In this document: in pieces, positions 8,586 to 17,112 of the stretch
Layout: the number at the start of each line of letters is the position of its first letter
Position numbering within the stretch: position 1 is the first letter of the stretch
From: Bacteroidota bacterium
GTDB lineage: Bacteria; Bacteroidota; Bacteroidia; JABEUT01
Direction: 5' to 3'
DNA length: 37,645 nucleotides
Assembly (NCBI GenBank): GCA_013288205.1
Contig: JABDCH010000018.1
Span: 1-37,645 of the forward strand
Notes under the pieces: model-generated
What the model saw: only the letters and a program-made list of their open reading frames with translations
Databases searched by the model: none
What the model was told of the DNA's origin: nothing
Program-made: the position numbers and the translations under genes

Positions 8586-8888
8586 ATGATGCAAAAAACA
8601 TTTCACCAGAATTTCGATATTGTTTATTCCGCCTGTAAGAAAGCTTTAAAAAGTTTGGGTATGAATATCGAATACGATAATATGAGAAATGGTTCAATGA
8701 GTGCATCTACCCAAAGTAGTATTTGGTCTTGGGGCGAATCCATAGATATTAGCGTCTCTAAAGATAAAGGAAAGATATTAGTAAAAGTAAAATCTGATCA
8801 TAAAGCACAATTATTTGATTTGGGGGGGAAGAATGAAAAAAACGAAGAAAATATCCTTAACGAAGTTGCAAAGATTTTAAATAAATGA
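8586..8888 (+). CDS. Small hypothetical protein, first gene of a coupled cassette
   Basis: A 100-residue protein with no signal peptide or membrane helix. Its pattern is one helix (residues 5-23), then strands and a final helix (83-99), suggesting a compact alpha/beta fold. It contains SIWSWGESIDISV and a final NEENILNEVAKIL helix, a layout seen in small uncharacterised bacterial proteins; I cannot assign a Pfam family with confidence. Its stop overlaps the next start as ATGA (8885-8888), so the two are translationally coupled. A second Met (MMQK) makes the start uncertain by one codon. Function unknown. Confidence 0.7.
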   Translation: MMQKTFHQNFDIVYSACKKALKSLGMNIEYDNMRNGSMSASTQSSIWSWGESIDISVSKDKGKILVKVKSDHKAQLFDLGGKNEKNEENILNEVAKILNK

Positions 8889-9223
8889 AATTATATCTTA
8901 AAAACTGTCCAAATTGTGGGCACCGTAATTATCTTGGAATTCAGGCATCAACAAAAAATGAACTAAGAGTTCACTTTAGAGGAGGAGATAGTTTTTATGC
9001 AACATGTGGAAATTGTGGACATCAAGCAATCTACTATATTCATGATATTAAAGCTTATTCTGATTCAAATGTAACACCAGGCGGGGCAATAGCGGGTGGA
9101 CTTATTGGATTACTAGGAGGTCCTATAGGATTAATAATAGGAGGTGTAGCGGGAGGACTATTAGGTACTGCAAATGATAATGAGGACCAACGTAAAGCGA
9201 ATGTATTTAACGCAAGTAGATGA
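8885..9223 (+). CDS. Zinc-ribbon protein with glycine-zipper membrane segment
   Basis: A 112-residue protein. Residues 1-50 form a zinc ribbon with two CxxC pairs (Cys8/Cys11 in CPNCGH and Cys41/Cys44 in CGNCGH). Residues 66-94 are a Gly-rich hydrophobic stretch with GxxxG-type spacing (GGAIAGGLIGLLGG and IIGGVAGGLLG), a glycine zipper that would form a membrane hairpin or oligomerising helices. The tail is short and polar. It sits between two genes with 4-bp ATGA overlaps on both sides, so all three products are probably made in fixed ratio and may form a complex. Function unknown; the zipper resembles segments in pore-forming or membrane-anchoring proteins, but this is inference. Confidence 0.75.
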   Translation: MKLYLKNCPNCGHRNYLGIQASTKNELRVHFRGGDSFYATCGNCGHQAIYYIHDIKAYSDSNVTPGGAIAGGLIGLLGGPIGLIIGGVAGGLLGTANDNEDQRKANVFNASR

Positions 9224-9732
9224 TTCCGGAAAAACCAAAATATGGTCGCTTTAAAAGTTTCTGCATCTTAGCAATTACCATCGCTATTCTATTTTTCATC
9301 TATGCAAATTTCTTAGGAATAATTAGTTGGGTTGGGGAAATAATCACTAACTATGATACATTTATAATATACACTGCTTTAGTTTGTGGTGCAATTGGTG
9401 CAACTCATGCAATTACTAAAAGGACCACAAAAGAAAATGTCTTTTTCCTTAATTTCATAGGCAAACCATTTATTGCGGCAGTTTTTACAGGGCTCACCTA
9501 TGGAATTGTTTTGAATGGATGTACTACTCTTTTTTATATGATTCTATACGACGAATCATTAAAGAACAAATACTCTACTATAGAGCGTTTTGCTGTTAGT
9601 GCGGCAACAATATTGTTATTTGTCGCCTCCATTTATGGCTTATACCAAATGTTAAAAGAAATATTTAGTCCATCTGAAACTAAAGCAATTATTGAAAGAC
9701 AAACTGATCATCCATCTCGTACTCACCATTAG
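9220..9732 (+). CDS. Hypothetical four-helix membrane protein, third gene of the cassette
   Basis: A 170-residue integral membrane protein with hydrophobic segments at about residues 14-33, 45-63, 85-107 and 123-146, a short basic N-terminus and a charged C-terminal tail ending RQTDHPSRTHH. No known motif is recognised. The ATG overlaps the stop of the zinc-ribbon gene (ATGA at 9220-9223). With the two upstream genes it makes a self-contained cassette of soluble protein, zinc ribbon with zipper, and multi-pass membrane protein. Function unknown. Confidence 0.7.
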   Translation: MIPEKPKYGRFKSFCILAITIAILFFIYANFLGIISWVGEIITNYDTFIIYTALVCGAIGATHAITKRTTKENVFFLNFIGKPFIAAVFTGLTYGIVLNGCTTLFYMILYDESLKNKYSTIERFAVSAATILLFVASIYGLYQMLKEIFSPSETKAIIERQTDHPSRTHH

Positions 9733-9748
9733 TAGATTATGTTACGCC

Positions 9749-9764
9749 TTCCCATTTTTGGGAA
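9749..9764. other. Hairpin between convergent operons
   Basis: TTCCCA (9749-9754) and TGGGAA (9759-9764) form a 6-bp stem with a four-T loop just after the cassette's last stop codon. No T-tract follows on the plus strand, so it may be a weak terminator or mRNA 3-prime stabiliser. Confidence 0.35.
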
Positions 9765-9783
9765 AGTAAGGGTTGAGGCAAAC

Positions 9784-9812
9784 AAAAAGGCAGGTCAATT
9801 TCTCAACCTGCC
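9784..9812 (-). terminator. Rho-independent terminator of clpC
   Basis: On the minus strand GGCAGGT (9812-9806) pairs with ACCTGCC (9795-9789) across a 10-nt loop, and is followed by TTTTTG. It lies 20 bases past the clpC stop. Confidence 0.8.
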
Positions 9813-9831
9813 CTTTCATTACTAATTCTAA

Positions 9832-12402
9832 TTAGCTTTTCGTTTCTTCTTCATTCTTATTCTTTTTATTGTTCGATTTGGCCTTCGTCACTTTTATCCT
9901 GATCTCATCCTTTGCTTTATCGAAGTCTACGACAACTGAATCACCTTCTGATACGCCTGACTTAATGATTTCTTCAGCCAGTGGATCTTCCAGATATTTC
10001 TGAATAGCCCTTTTTAATGGGCGTGCACCAAATTGCGGGTCGAAGCCTTTGATTACGATATAGTCTTTCGCTTCTTTCGAAATTTTAACCGTATAGCCAA
10101 TTCTTTCAATACGTTGGTATAAACCTTCCAGTTCAATATCAATAATCTTGAACATACTTTCTTTCGTGAGTGAGTTGAAGATAATCACATCATCCACCCT
10201 GTTCAGAAATTCCGGTGCAAAGGTTTTGCGCAGTGCGCTTTCAATTACACCTTTATCAATTTCTTCAGCGCTATCTTGCTTGGCAACGGTATTGAAACCT
10301 ACTCCACGTCCGAAATCTTTCAATTGGCGTGAACCAATATTGGAAGTCATAATGATGATAGTATTCTTAAAGTCTACCTTTCTTCCAAGGCTGTCGGTTA
10401 GTTGACCATCGTCCAGCACTTGCAGCAATAGGTTGAATACATCCGGGTGAGCTTTTTCAATTTCATCGAGCAATACTACCGAATAAGGACGATTGCGAAC
10501 CTTTTCGGTAAGTTGTCCGCCTTCTTCATATCCCACATATCCCGGAGGCGCACCTACGAGGCGTGATACAGCAAATTTTTCCATGTATTCACTCATATCT
10601 ACGCGGATAAGGGCATCATCTTTGTCAAAAAGATAACGTGAAATAACCTTTGCCAATTGGGTTTTACCAACCCCCGTAGGTCCGAGGAAAATAAATGTTC
10701 CTATTGGTTTGTTCGGATCTTTCAGTCCGGCACGGTTACGTTGTATAGCTCGTACTACTTTCTTAACGGCATCGTCTTGGCCTACTACTTTACCTTTCAG
10801 TTCTTCATCCATCTTGGAGAGGCGTGCGCTTTCATGCTCGGCAATACGTTGCACAGGTACACCTGTCATCATAGCCACTACTTCAGCTACATTCTCTTCG
10901 CTCACCACTTCGCGGTGCGACCTCGTTTCTTCTTCCCAAATTTTCTTGGCTTCTTCCAGTTGTTCATTCAATAGCCTTTCGCTATCGCGCAACCGGGCGG
11001 CTTCTTCATATTTTTGGTTATGTACGGCCTTGTTCTTTTCCTCCTTCAACAACTCCATCTTCTTTTCAAGATCGATGATGTTTTGAGGTACGTTGATGTT
11101 GGTAATATGTACTCTTGCACCAGCTTCATCCAGGGCATCAATAGCCTTATCAGGCAAATGGCGGTCATTAATATAGCGGTTGGTAAGATACACGCAAGCT
11201 TTAATAGCATCATCAGTATAGGTTACGTAATGATGGTCTTCGTATTTAGTCTTTATATTATTTAATATTTGAACGGTTTCTTCCGGTGAGGTAGGTTCTA
11301 CCAGCACCTTTTGGAACCTTCTTTCCAGCGCGCCGTCCTTCTCAATGTATTGACGATATTCATCTAATGTGGTTGCACCGATACATTGAATTTCTCCTCG
11401 GGCCAGTGCAGGTTTAAACATATTGGATGCATCCAGCGAACCGGAAGCTCCACCCGCACCAATCAGGGTGTGAATTTCATCAATGAACAGGATAATATCA
11501 GGAGTTTTTTCCAACTCGTTCAATACCGCTTTGATCCGTTCTTCAAATTGTCCGCGATATTTTGTTCCGGCTACTAAGGCAGCCAAATCAAGGGTTACCA
11601 CCCGTTTATTAAAGAGCAACCTCGATACTTTCTTTTGTACGATACGGAGAGCCAGGCCTTCAGCAATAGCTGATTTACCAACACCGGGTTCACCTATCAG
11701 AATGGGGTTATTCTTTTTCCGGCGGCTTAATATCTGCGATACACGTTCAATTTCTTTTTCTCTGCCAACAATAGGGTCTAATTTGCCTTCTTCTGCCATT
11801 CTTGTCAAATCCCTGCCAAAATTGTCAAGCACGGGTGTTTTTGATTTCGATTCGGAAGTGGAGCGCTTACCGGGTGCACCAGCGCCACCGCCTCCTCCCA
11901 TTGCTGCACTATCGTCGTCGTCGTCGTCGTCGTCAGCAGGAGTGTTGGGCGATTCGCCTTTTGGGCTGATTTTGTATGTTTCCAATTCCTGGCGGAAACT
12001 TTCATAACTCACATTAAATACATTAAGGGCTTTAGCAGCAACACTGTCTTCATCCTTTAGAATGGCAAGCAATAAATGCTCGGTGCCAATTACAAGGCTT
12101 TTGAAGTATTTAGCTTCCAGGTAGGTAATCTTTAAAGCTTTTTCGGCTTGTTTTACCAGCGGAATATTGGCCAGGTGATTGATCTTCTTATTGGTAGGCG
12201 GAGCATAGTTCTCCACAGTTTTGCGAAGGTCGCTGGTATCAACTCCTAATTTTTTAAGTAGTTGAACGGCAACGCCTTCTCCTTCGCGGATGATGCCCAG
12301 TAATAAATGTTCAGTGCCTATATAATCATGTCCCAGCCTAAGCGCTTCCTCGCGGCTGTAAGATATTACGTCTTTAACTCTTGGTGAAAATTTAGCTTCC
12401 AT
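9832..12402 (-). CDS. clpC: ATP-dependent Clp protease ATP-binding subunit ClpC
   Basis: A Hsp100/ClpC AAA+ unfoldase that feeds substrates to ClpP or disaggregates proteins. From the ATG at 12402 it is 856 residues: two N-terminal Clp-N repeats (about 1-145); a linker with eight consecutive Asp plus a Gly-rich stretch (about 155-182); AAA-1 with Walker A GEPGVGKS and Walker B ILFIDE; a UVR/middle domain (KYEEAARLRDSE); and AAA-2 with GPTGVGKT and VLLDEIEKAHPD, then the D2-small domain. The frame is open back to 12456, but a perfect minus-strand -7 box (12446-12439) lies in that extension and MEAKFSPRVKDV is the family's usual start. Divergent from gyrA; terminated at 9784-9812. Confidence 0.95.
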   Translation of the reverse strand: MEAKFSPRVKDVISYSREEALRLGHDYIGTEHLLLGIIREGEGVAVQLLKKLGVDTSDLRKTVENYAPPTNKKINHLANIPLVKQAEKALKITYLEAKYFKSLVIGTEHLLLAILKDEDSVAAKALNVFNVSYESFRQELETYKISPKGESPNTPADDDDDDDDSAAMGGGGGAGAPGKRSTSESKSKTPVLDNFGRDLTRMAEEGKLDPIVGREKEIERVSQILSRRKKNNPILIGEPGVGKSAIAEGLALRIVQKKVSRLLFNKRVVTLDLAALVAGTKYRGQFEERIKAVLNELEKTPDIILFIDEIHTLIGAGGASGSLDASNMFKPALARGEIQCIGATTLDEYRQYIEKDGALERRFQKVLVEPTSPEETVQILNNIKTKYEDHHYVTYTDDAIKACVYLTNRYINDRHLPDKAIDALDEAGARVHITNINVPQNIIDLEKKMELLKEEKNKAVHNQKYEEAARLRDSERLLNEQLEEAKKIWEEETRSHREVVSEENVAEVVAMMTGVPVQRIAEHESARLSKMDEELKGKVVGQDDAVKKVVRAIQRNRAGLKDPNKPIGTFIFLGPTGVGKTQLAKVISRYLFDKDDALIRVDMSEYMEKFAVSRLVGAPPGYVGYEEGGQLTEKVRNRPYSVVLLDEIEKAHPDVFNLLLQVLDDGQLTDSLGRKVDFKNTIIIMTSNIGSRQLKDFGRGVGFNTVAKQDSAEEIDKGVIESALRKTFAPEFLNRVDDVIIFNSLTKESMFKIIDIELEGLYQRIERIGYTVKISKEAKDYIVIKGFDPQFGARPLKRAIQKYLEDPLAEEIIKSGVSEGDSVVVDFDKAKDEIRIKVTKAKSNNKKNKNEEETKS
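11911..11934 (-). repeat. In-frame triplet microsatellite encoding eight Asp in clpC
   Basis: The plus strand reads ATC followed by seven GTC, i.e. GAT(GAC)7 on the coding strand, giving eight aspartates in the ClpC N-domain/AAA-1 linker. Triplet slippage would change the linker length without breaking the frame. Confidence 0.85.
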
Positions 12403-12438
12403 ATAATTTATGGTTTTGTCATTGTTTATGTAACGGTT

Positions 12439-12446
12439 CAAAGGTA
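12439..12446 (-). promoter_or_regulatory. -7 promoter element of clpC
   Basis: On the minus strand this reads TACCTTTG, a perfect TAnnTTTG, 36 nt upstream of the clpC ATG at 12402. It excludes the longer start at 12456. No CtsR- or HrcA-like operator was recognised nearby. Confidence 0.55.
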
Positions 12447-12529
12447 GTCTATTCATATATACGTTCAGTAGATGTTTGTGGTTGGTTTTTTGAACTAAAA
12501 AATGTTAATAATTCGAGAATAAATTTTTA

Positions 12530-12560
12530 GTACCTTGCTACGTGAAAATGTCTATTTTCG
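12530..12560 (+). promoter_or_regulatory. Candidate gyrA promoter region
   Basis: Two near-consensus -7 elements are present: TACCTTGC at 12531-12538 and TATTTTCG at 12553-12560. The second matches the TAnnTTCG variant seen before other genes here. Neither has a clear -33 box; the leader to the ATG at 12622 would be 60-85 nt. Confidence 0.35.
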
Positions 12561-12621
12561 GCGCACTTATCATAAAACGATTAACCCTATATTTTATTTT
12601 AATTAAGTAAACATTAACAAC

Positions 12622-15243
12622 ATGGCAACTGGAGAGACAATTATACCTATTAATATTGAAGAACAAATGAAGACGGCCTACATCGATTACTCGATGTCGG
12701 TTATCGTATCCAGGGCGCTGCCCGACGTGCGGGATGGTCTTAAGCCTGTACATAGAAGAGTGCTTTTTGGTATGTATGAGTTGGGTGTACTTTCCAATAG
12801 AGCTTACAAAAAGAGTGCCAAAATAGTCGGAGAGGTTATGGGGAAGTATCACCCGCATGGCGATGCCTCTATTTATGACACTATGGTTCGTATGGCACAA
12901 GACTGGTCCTTACGCTATCCGCTGGTTGACGGACAAGGTAACTTTGGCTCTATCGATGGTGACAGCCCTGCCGCTATGCGTTATACCGAAGCCCGTCTTC
13001 GCAAGCTGGCTGAAGAAATGATAGGAGATATTGACAAAGAAACTGTTGATTTTGTTCCTAACTATGATGATTCAGAGGTAGAACCAACCGTTCTTCCTTC
13101 CCGTATTCCTAACCTTCTTCTGAATGGAGCATCGGGTATTGCAGTAGGTATGGCAACTAACATTGCCCCTCATAACCTGACAGAAATTGTAAATGCGACC
13201 CTTGCTTATATAGAAAACCCATCAATAACCATCGATGAATTAATAATGCCCGATGCAAGTGGCAAGAGCATTGTGGAAGCTCCTGATTTCCCAACAGGTG
13301 GAACGATTTATGGCCTCGATGGAGCAAGAGAAGCCTTTAGGACCGGACGTGGCAGAATAGTAGTAAGGTGCAAGCATATAGAAGAAATAGTAGCGGGCAG
13401 AGAGCAAATAGTTATCTCTGAAATACCGTATATGCTTAATAAAGCGGAGCTTATAAAGAAAATTGCCGAACTGGTTAATGAAAAGAAGATAGAAGATATT
13501 TACGATGTACGCGATGAATCGGATAGAGACGGAATGCGCATTGTTATTGAATTAAAAAAGGATGCTATCCCAAGCATTGTAATCAATAACTTATACCGAC
13601 AAACAGAATTACAAAGCGCATTTAACGTAAACAACGTAGCGTTGATAAATTTGGAAAGGCATGAAAAAATCAATGCAGGGGACATTTTCACAATAGACAA
13701 TGACATTAAGGTAGGCAAGCTTCAAAACCTGAGGCCGCTTACGCTTAACCTCAAAGAAATGCTCGGGCATTTTGTCGTTCACCGTCATGAGGTTATTGTT
13801 CGCCGTACCCAATTTGAATTGAAGAAAGCGGAAGCCCGCGCCCACATTCTGAAAGGTTTGTTGATAGCCCTTGACCACATGGATGAAGTTATCCGCATCA
13901 TCCGCGATTCGCAAACTCCTGAAATAGCTCAAACTCAATTAATGAGTAATTTCCAATTAGACGAAATCCAATCGAAAGCAATTCTCGATATGCGTCTGCG
14001 TACACTCACAGGCCTGGAAAGAGATAAGCTGCAAGCTGAATTCGATGAGTTAACAGCTTTTATAAATGATTGCCTTGATATTCTTAAGCCTGAAAATAAA
14101 GACAGACGTAAGGGTATCATTAAAAAGGAATTAGAGGAGATAAAAGAAAAATATGGAGATAAGCGTAAAACCGACTGGGTTCATGCCGGCGCTGATTTCC
14201 GCATGGAAGATGTTATTGCCGATGAAGATGTTATCATAACCATCTCTCACCTCGGATATATTAAGCGTACTGCTCTTAGCGAATACAGGTTGCAAACCCG
14301 CGGCGGACGCGGTTCTAAAGCAGCAGAAGCCCGCGACGAAGACTTTTTAGAGCATATATTTACAGCTACCAATCACAACTACTTGCTATTCTTTACCCTG
14401 CAAGGAAAATGTTATTGGATGCGGGCATACGAAGTACCGGAAGGCGCTAAAACAACCAAGGGTAGGGCTGTCCAAAACCTGCTCAGTTTAGCTCCCGGCG
14501 ACAAGATTGTTGCTTACATCAATGTGAAAAACCTATCGGATGTAGAGTACATCAATAACAATTTTATTATCCTTTGCACCAAGAAAGGCGTTATTAAGAA
14601 AACCTCGCTGGAGGCTTATTCTCGTCCACGTGCAAATGGTATTAATGCTGTAACCATCCGCGAAGGCGACGAGCTGTTGGAAGCAAAGCTCACTTGTGGA
14701 AAAGATGAGATCATCATGGCTTTGAAATCAGGCAGGGCCATTCGCTTTAATGAATCTACCGTGCGCCCAATGGGTAGGAATGCCTCTGGTGTTCGCGGTA
14801 TACGTCTGACTGACGATAAGAAAGACGAAGTAATAGGCATGATTGCTGTTTCCGACCCTTTATCACATGTGCTGGTAGTATCGGAACATGGCTATGGCAA
14901 ACGTTCGGATGTAGAAGATTACCGCATCACCAACCGTGGTGGAAAAGGTGTAAAAGCATTAAACGTTACTGACAAAACAGGCACCCTGATTGCCATTAAA
15001 AATGTGGCAGATAGCGACCAATTAATGATTATCAATCGCTCGGGTATTGCCATTCGTATGGCAGTAGCTGACTTGCGCGTGGTAGGTCGTGTAACACAAG
15101 GTGTGAAGCTCATTAACCTGAAAGGTGATGACACTATTGCTGCCGTTACTCAAATAGATGCTGAAGCTGTGGGAGAAGAGTCCGAAGCCGGACTGGCAGA
15201 TAGTAATGGAGCGGAAACTCCTGAAGCTCCGGTGAACGAGTAA
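12622..15243 (+). CDS. gyrA: DNA gyrase subunit A
   Basis: The breakage-reunion subunit of DNA gyrase, 873 residues, which with GyrB introduces negative supercoils. N-terminal topoisomerase domain with the quinolone-resistance region [19 protein letters not shown] and catalytic Tyr in [10 protein letters not shown] (about residue 121); a coiled-coil tower region; then the C-terminal beta-pinwheel with a GyrA-box-like QTRGGRG around residue 560, which favours GyrA over ParC, and an acidic tail. The residue matching E. coli Ser83 is Ala, as in mycobacterial GyrA. Monocistronic: own leader and a strong terminator 20 nt after the stop. Confidence 0.96.
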   Translation: MATGETIIPINIEEQMKTAYIDYSMSVIVSRALPDVRDGLKPVHRRVLFGMYELGVLSNRAYKKSAKIVGEVMGKYHPHGDASIYDTMVRMAQDWSLRYPLVDGQGNFGSIDGDSPAAMRYTEARLRKLAEEMIGDIDKETVDFVPNYDDSEVEPTVLPSRIPNLLLNGASGIAVGMATNIAPHNLTEIVNATLAYIENPSITIDELIMPDASGKSIVEAPDFPTGGTIYGLDGAREAFRTGRGRIVVRCKHIEEIVAGREQIVISEIPYMLNKAELIKKIAELVNEKKIEDIYDVRDESDRDGMRIVIELKKDAIPSIVINNLYRQTELQSAFNVNNVALINLERHEKINAGDIFTIDNDIKVGKLQNLRPLTLNLKEMLGHFVVHRHEVIVRRTQFELKKAEARAHILKGLLIALDHMDEVIRIIRDSQTPEIAQTQLMSNFQLDEIQSKAILDMRLRTLTGLERDKLQAEFDELTAFINDCLDILKPENKDRRKGIIKKELEEIKEKYGDKRKTDWVHAGADFRMEDVIADEDVIITISHLGYIKRTALSEYRLQTRGGRGSKAAEARDEDFLEHIFTATNHNYLLFFTLQGKCYWMRAYEVPEGAKTTKGRAVQNLLSLAPGDKIVAYINVKNLSDVEYINNNFIILCTKKGVIKKTSLEAYSRPRANGINAVTIREGDELLEAKLTCGKDEIIMALKSGRAIRFNESTVRPMGRNASGVRGIRLTDDKKDEVIGMIAVSDPLSHVLVVSEHGYGKRSDVEDYRITNRGGKGVKALNVTDKTGTLIAIKNVADSDQLMIINRSGIAIRMAVADLRVVGRVTQGVKLINLKGDDTIAAVTQIDAEAVGEESEAGLADSNGAETPEAPVNE

Positions 15244-15262
15244 TAGAACCTAAAATAAAAAC

Positions 15263-15295
15263 AAAAGGCGCAGAGATTCTTCTTTGCGCCTTTTT
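15263..15295 (+). terminator. Rho-independent terminator of gyrA
   Basis: AAAAGGCGCA (15263-15272) pairs with TGCGCCTTTT (15285-15294) around a 12-nt loop, continuing into a T-run. Confidence 0.85.
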
Positions 15296-15302
15296 CAGTT
15301 GC

Positions 15303-15310
15303 TATATTTG
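15303..15310 (+). promoter_or_regulatory. -7 promoter element of the PD-(D/E)XK-like gene
   Basis: TATATTTG matches TAnnTTTG and ends 15 nt before the ATG at 15326. A TTTG at 15283-15286 lies 16 nt upstream, slightly closer than ideal, inside the gyrA terminator stem. Confidence 0.55.
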
Positions 15311-15325
15311 TACAAGTAATTTAAG

Positions 15326-16201
15326 ATGGTATACATGAAGAAAGAAGAGATAAAAATAAGTGAAAATGAAATGCTCGAAGCATTAGAACGCTCTGGTTAC
15401 ATTCTTGAATCGGCAATATCTAAACAATTAGTAACTCTTGGATATGAAATTGAATCAAACTTTGTCACTATAGATCCCATAACTGGAAATAACAGAGAAA
15501 TTGACATTTTTGCTCAGATATATGACGAATCACGGAGTGGAGGTGAAAAGGAAGCACTGAAATTAATCGCCAGTACATGGTTTGTGATGGAAATAAAAAA
15601 TAATAATTCTCCTTTTGTATTGTTAACTGAATTTGAGTTTAAACCAGATAGTAGAGTTCATGGAGGATTGAAACTAGTTAGTACGATTCCGTCTGATTCC
15701 TCATTTATTGATTATTTTGGGTACCCATCATTCCATATTGATATTAGTGACCGAAAAAGGAAAATCTACACGCAATACTGTTCCTTTAGCAGGAAAAATC
15801 AAAAGAATGAATTAATGGCTTCTCATCCGGATAACCTATATTCCGATATTCTTAAGATTGTTAACTATTGTGAGGAGATGGTTGAATCATGGGAGGATAA
15901 TGATTTCAATATGTCGGGAGATGATTATCTGCGAAATTTTTTATACTTACCTGTACTGGTAATTAACGATGATTTATTTGAACTAAATTTATTGAAAAGG
16001 GGTGGAAAGCGTCTTACGAAAGTTTCTTACTCAAAATTAGCATTTGGATACAGATATAAAAGTGAGCCTAAAGTTGCTATTGTATATATAGTTACTAAAG
16101 AGGGGCTAGAAGATTTTTTATCAATGACGCGAAAAATAGATATGCAAGTAGAAGAGATGATGCTCGAATCAAAGAAAAGGGATTTAGAGCCAAAGAAATA
16201 A
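15326..16201 (+). CDS. Orphan PD-(D/E)XK nuclease-like protein
   Basis: A 291-residue cytosolic protein. The N-terminal third carries the restriction-endonuclease-like core: a helix with Glu28 (SGYILESAISKQLVTLGY), then a strand with Asp60 in NNREIDIFAQ, and a Glu89-x-Lys91 strand in WFVMEIKNN. This E...D...ExK order is the PD-(D/E)XK signature of Mrr-like and other DNA-cleaving or repair enzymes. The C-terminal half (alternating helices and strands, rich in Lys and Glu at the end) is not recognised. No methyltransferase, helicase or other defence gene is adjacent, so it is a lone gene. It has its own promoter and is followed by the hairpin-array region. Nuclease activity is inference from motif and spacing. 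Confidence 0.7.
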   Translation: MVYMKKEEIKISENEMLEALERSGYILESAISKQLVTLGYEIESNFVTIDPITGNNREIDIFAQIYDESRSGGEKEALKLIASTWFVMEIKNNNSPFVLLTEFEFKPDSRVHGGLKLVSTIPSDSSFIDYFGYPSFHIDISDRKRKIYTQYCSFSRKNQKNELMASHPDNLYSDILKIVNYCEEMVESWEDNDFNMSGDDYLRNFLYLPVLVINDDLFELNLLKRGGKRLTKVSYSKLAFGYRYKSEPKVAIVYIVTKEGLEDFLSMTRKIDMQVEEMMLESKKRDLEPKK

Positions 16202-16623
16202 AATAATTAAGCTGATTTTCTCGCCTCTTGTCCCTTCGGGACACTCGCTTGGTAGCAAGCCCAATAATACCATAGAGGTATTTGTGTCCCATTGGGACAG
16301 CCCTATTTAATGAATTGTGATGTATGGTACATCCCTACGGGATGCAAAAAATATGTGGAAATTTTACTACCAAGCGGCTGCTCCGATGGAGCAAAAATAT
16401 TCATGTATTATATAAGCCTGAAAGGCTTTAATATGAGTAGCCCGACCGTTAGGGCGGGGTAATAGAACCTAATAACAACCCAACCCTGTAAGGGTTAACT
16501 ATATTTTCCACCACCATAAATGGCGGGGCTAATGAATGAACATCTACACCATTATTAATTTGAGACATTAGGTAGTTTGAACACATCCATATTTTCACTA
16601 TTTTGCAGCCTAATATATTTACT
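16202..16623. repeat. Array of short perfect hairpins with a 10-bp closing stem (non-coding)
   Basis: No gene is seen in this 422-nt stretch. Six perfect 15-nt hairpins (6-bp stem, 3-nt loop) start at 16229, 16285, 16330, 16379, 16414 and 16480, e.g. TGTCCCTTCGGGACA, CATCCCTACGGGATG and AACCCTGTAAGGGTT. Others lie at 16247-16260, 16267-16281, 16441-16458 and 16511-16526. CGCTTGGTAG (16246-16255) is exactly complementary to CTACCAAGCG (16367-16376), enclosing three hairpins as a multibranch fold. The stems differ in sequence but share architecture. Function unknown: an intergenic repeat family or a structured RNA. A candidate -7 variant TATTTTGC (16599-16606) serves the next gene. Confidence 0.75.
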
Positions 16624-17112
16624 ATGCAGATAAAAATTATTACTGAGGTGAATTCAAGCTCATTTGTACGTTTCATGTACAAAATGTTTTTTACAAAAGA
16701 TTTCAGGTTTGCAGCCTTTATAGGCATCTTTACAGGAATCTTAATGATAGTTGGTGGCTTTATTACTCCCGATCATACCAAGTCTGAAATTTTCTTGATC
16801 ATAGGCCCGGTATCATTGGTCGGTACACAACTGCTACTTTTATATGTTATTAAAAAGATATATGAGAACAGATATTCAGGTGTTACGACATTTGATTTCA
16901 CCAACGACAAAATCAATATTAACAATTTAAAGTATAATTCGGTGATAGAATGGAGTAAAGATATTTATAGCATTAAAGAATATCAGCATTGGTTTATTAT
17001 TTTCAAGCGAAATGAAAAAGGAAAATCTTTCGAACAGTTTATTCCTAAAGACGATTTTAACGAAGGCCAACTCATTGAACTGAGGTCTGGTATAGGGAAA
17101 TACTTTATATAA
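16624..17112 (+). CDS. YcxB-like membrane protein
   Basis: A 162-residue protein with two transmembrane helices (about residues 30-49 and 60-80) followed by a soluble C-terminal domain of about 75 residues with the pattern of YcxB-like C-terminal domains: TFDFTNDKININ, then SVIEWSKDIYSIKEYQHWFIIF and a final IPKDDF and helix. The family's function is not established. The frame opens with a TTG at 16603, but the ATG at 16624 is the natural start, 17 nt after TATTTTGC. The gene lies alone between two hairpin clusters (16229-16526 and 17129-17223), which makes gene plus flanks look like an inserted cassette. Confidence 0.7.
   Translation: MQIKIITEVNSSSFVRFMYKMFFTKDFRFAAFIGIFTGILMIVGGFITPDHTKSEIFLIIGPVSLVGTQLLLLYVIKKIYENRYSGVTTFDFTNDKININNLKYNSVIEWSKDIYSIKEYQHWFIIFKRNEKGKSFEQFIPKDDFNEGQLIELRSGIGKYFI

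Noticed and set aside
11483-12007. Long plus-strand open frame opposite clpC (174 codons), and similar ones at 10657-11086
   Set aside because: Ser/Pro-rich shadow frames produced by the codon bias of clpC on the other strand; no start signals.
12403-12456. N-terminal extension of clpC
   Set aside because: A perfect -7 box on the minus strand lies within the extension; the family start is MEAKFSPRV.
16202-16623. CRISPR array as explanation of the repeats
   Set aside because: The repeats differ in sequence, have irregular spacing of 35-66 bp and there are no cas genes.
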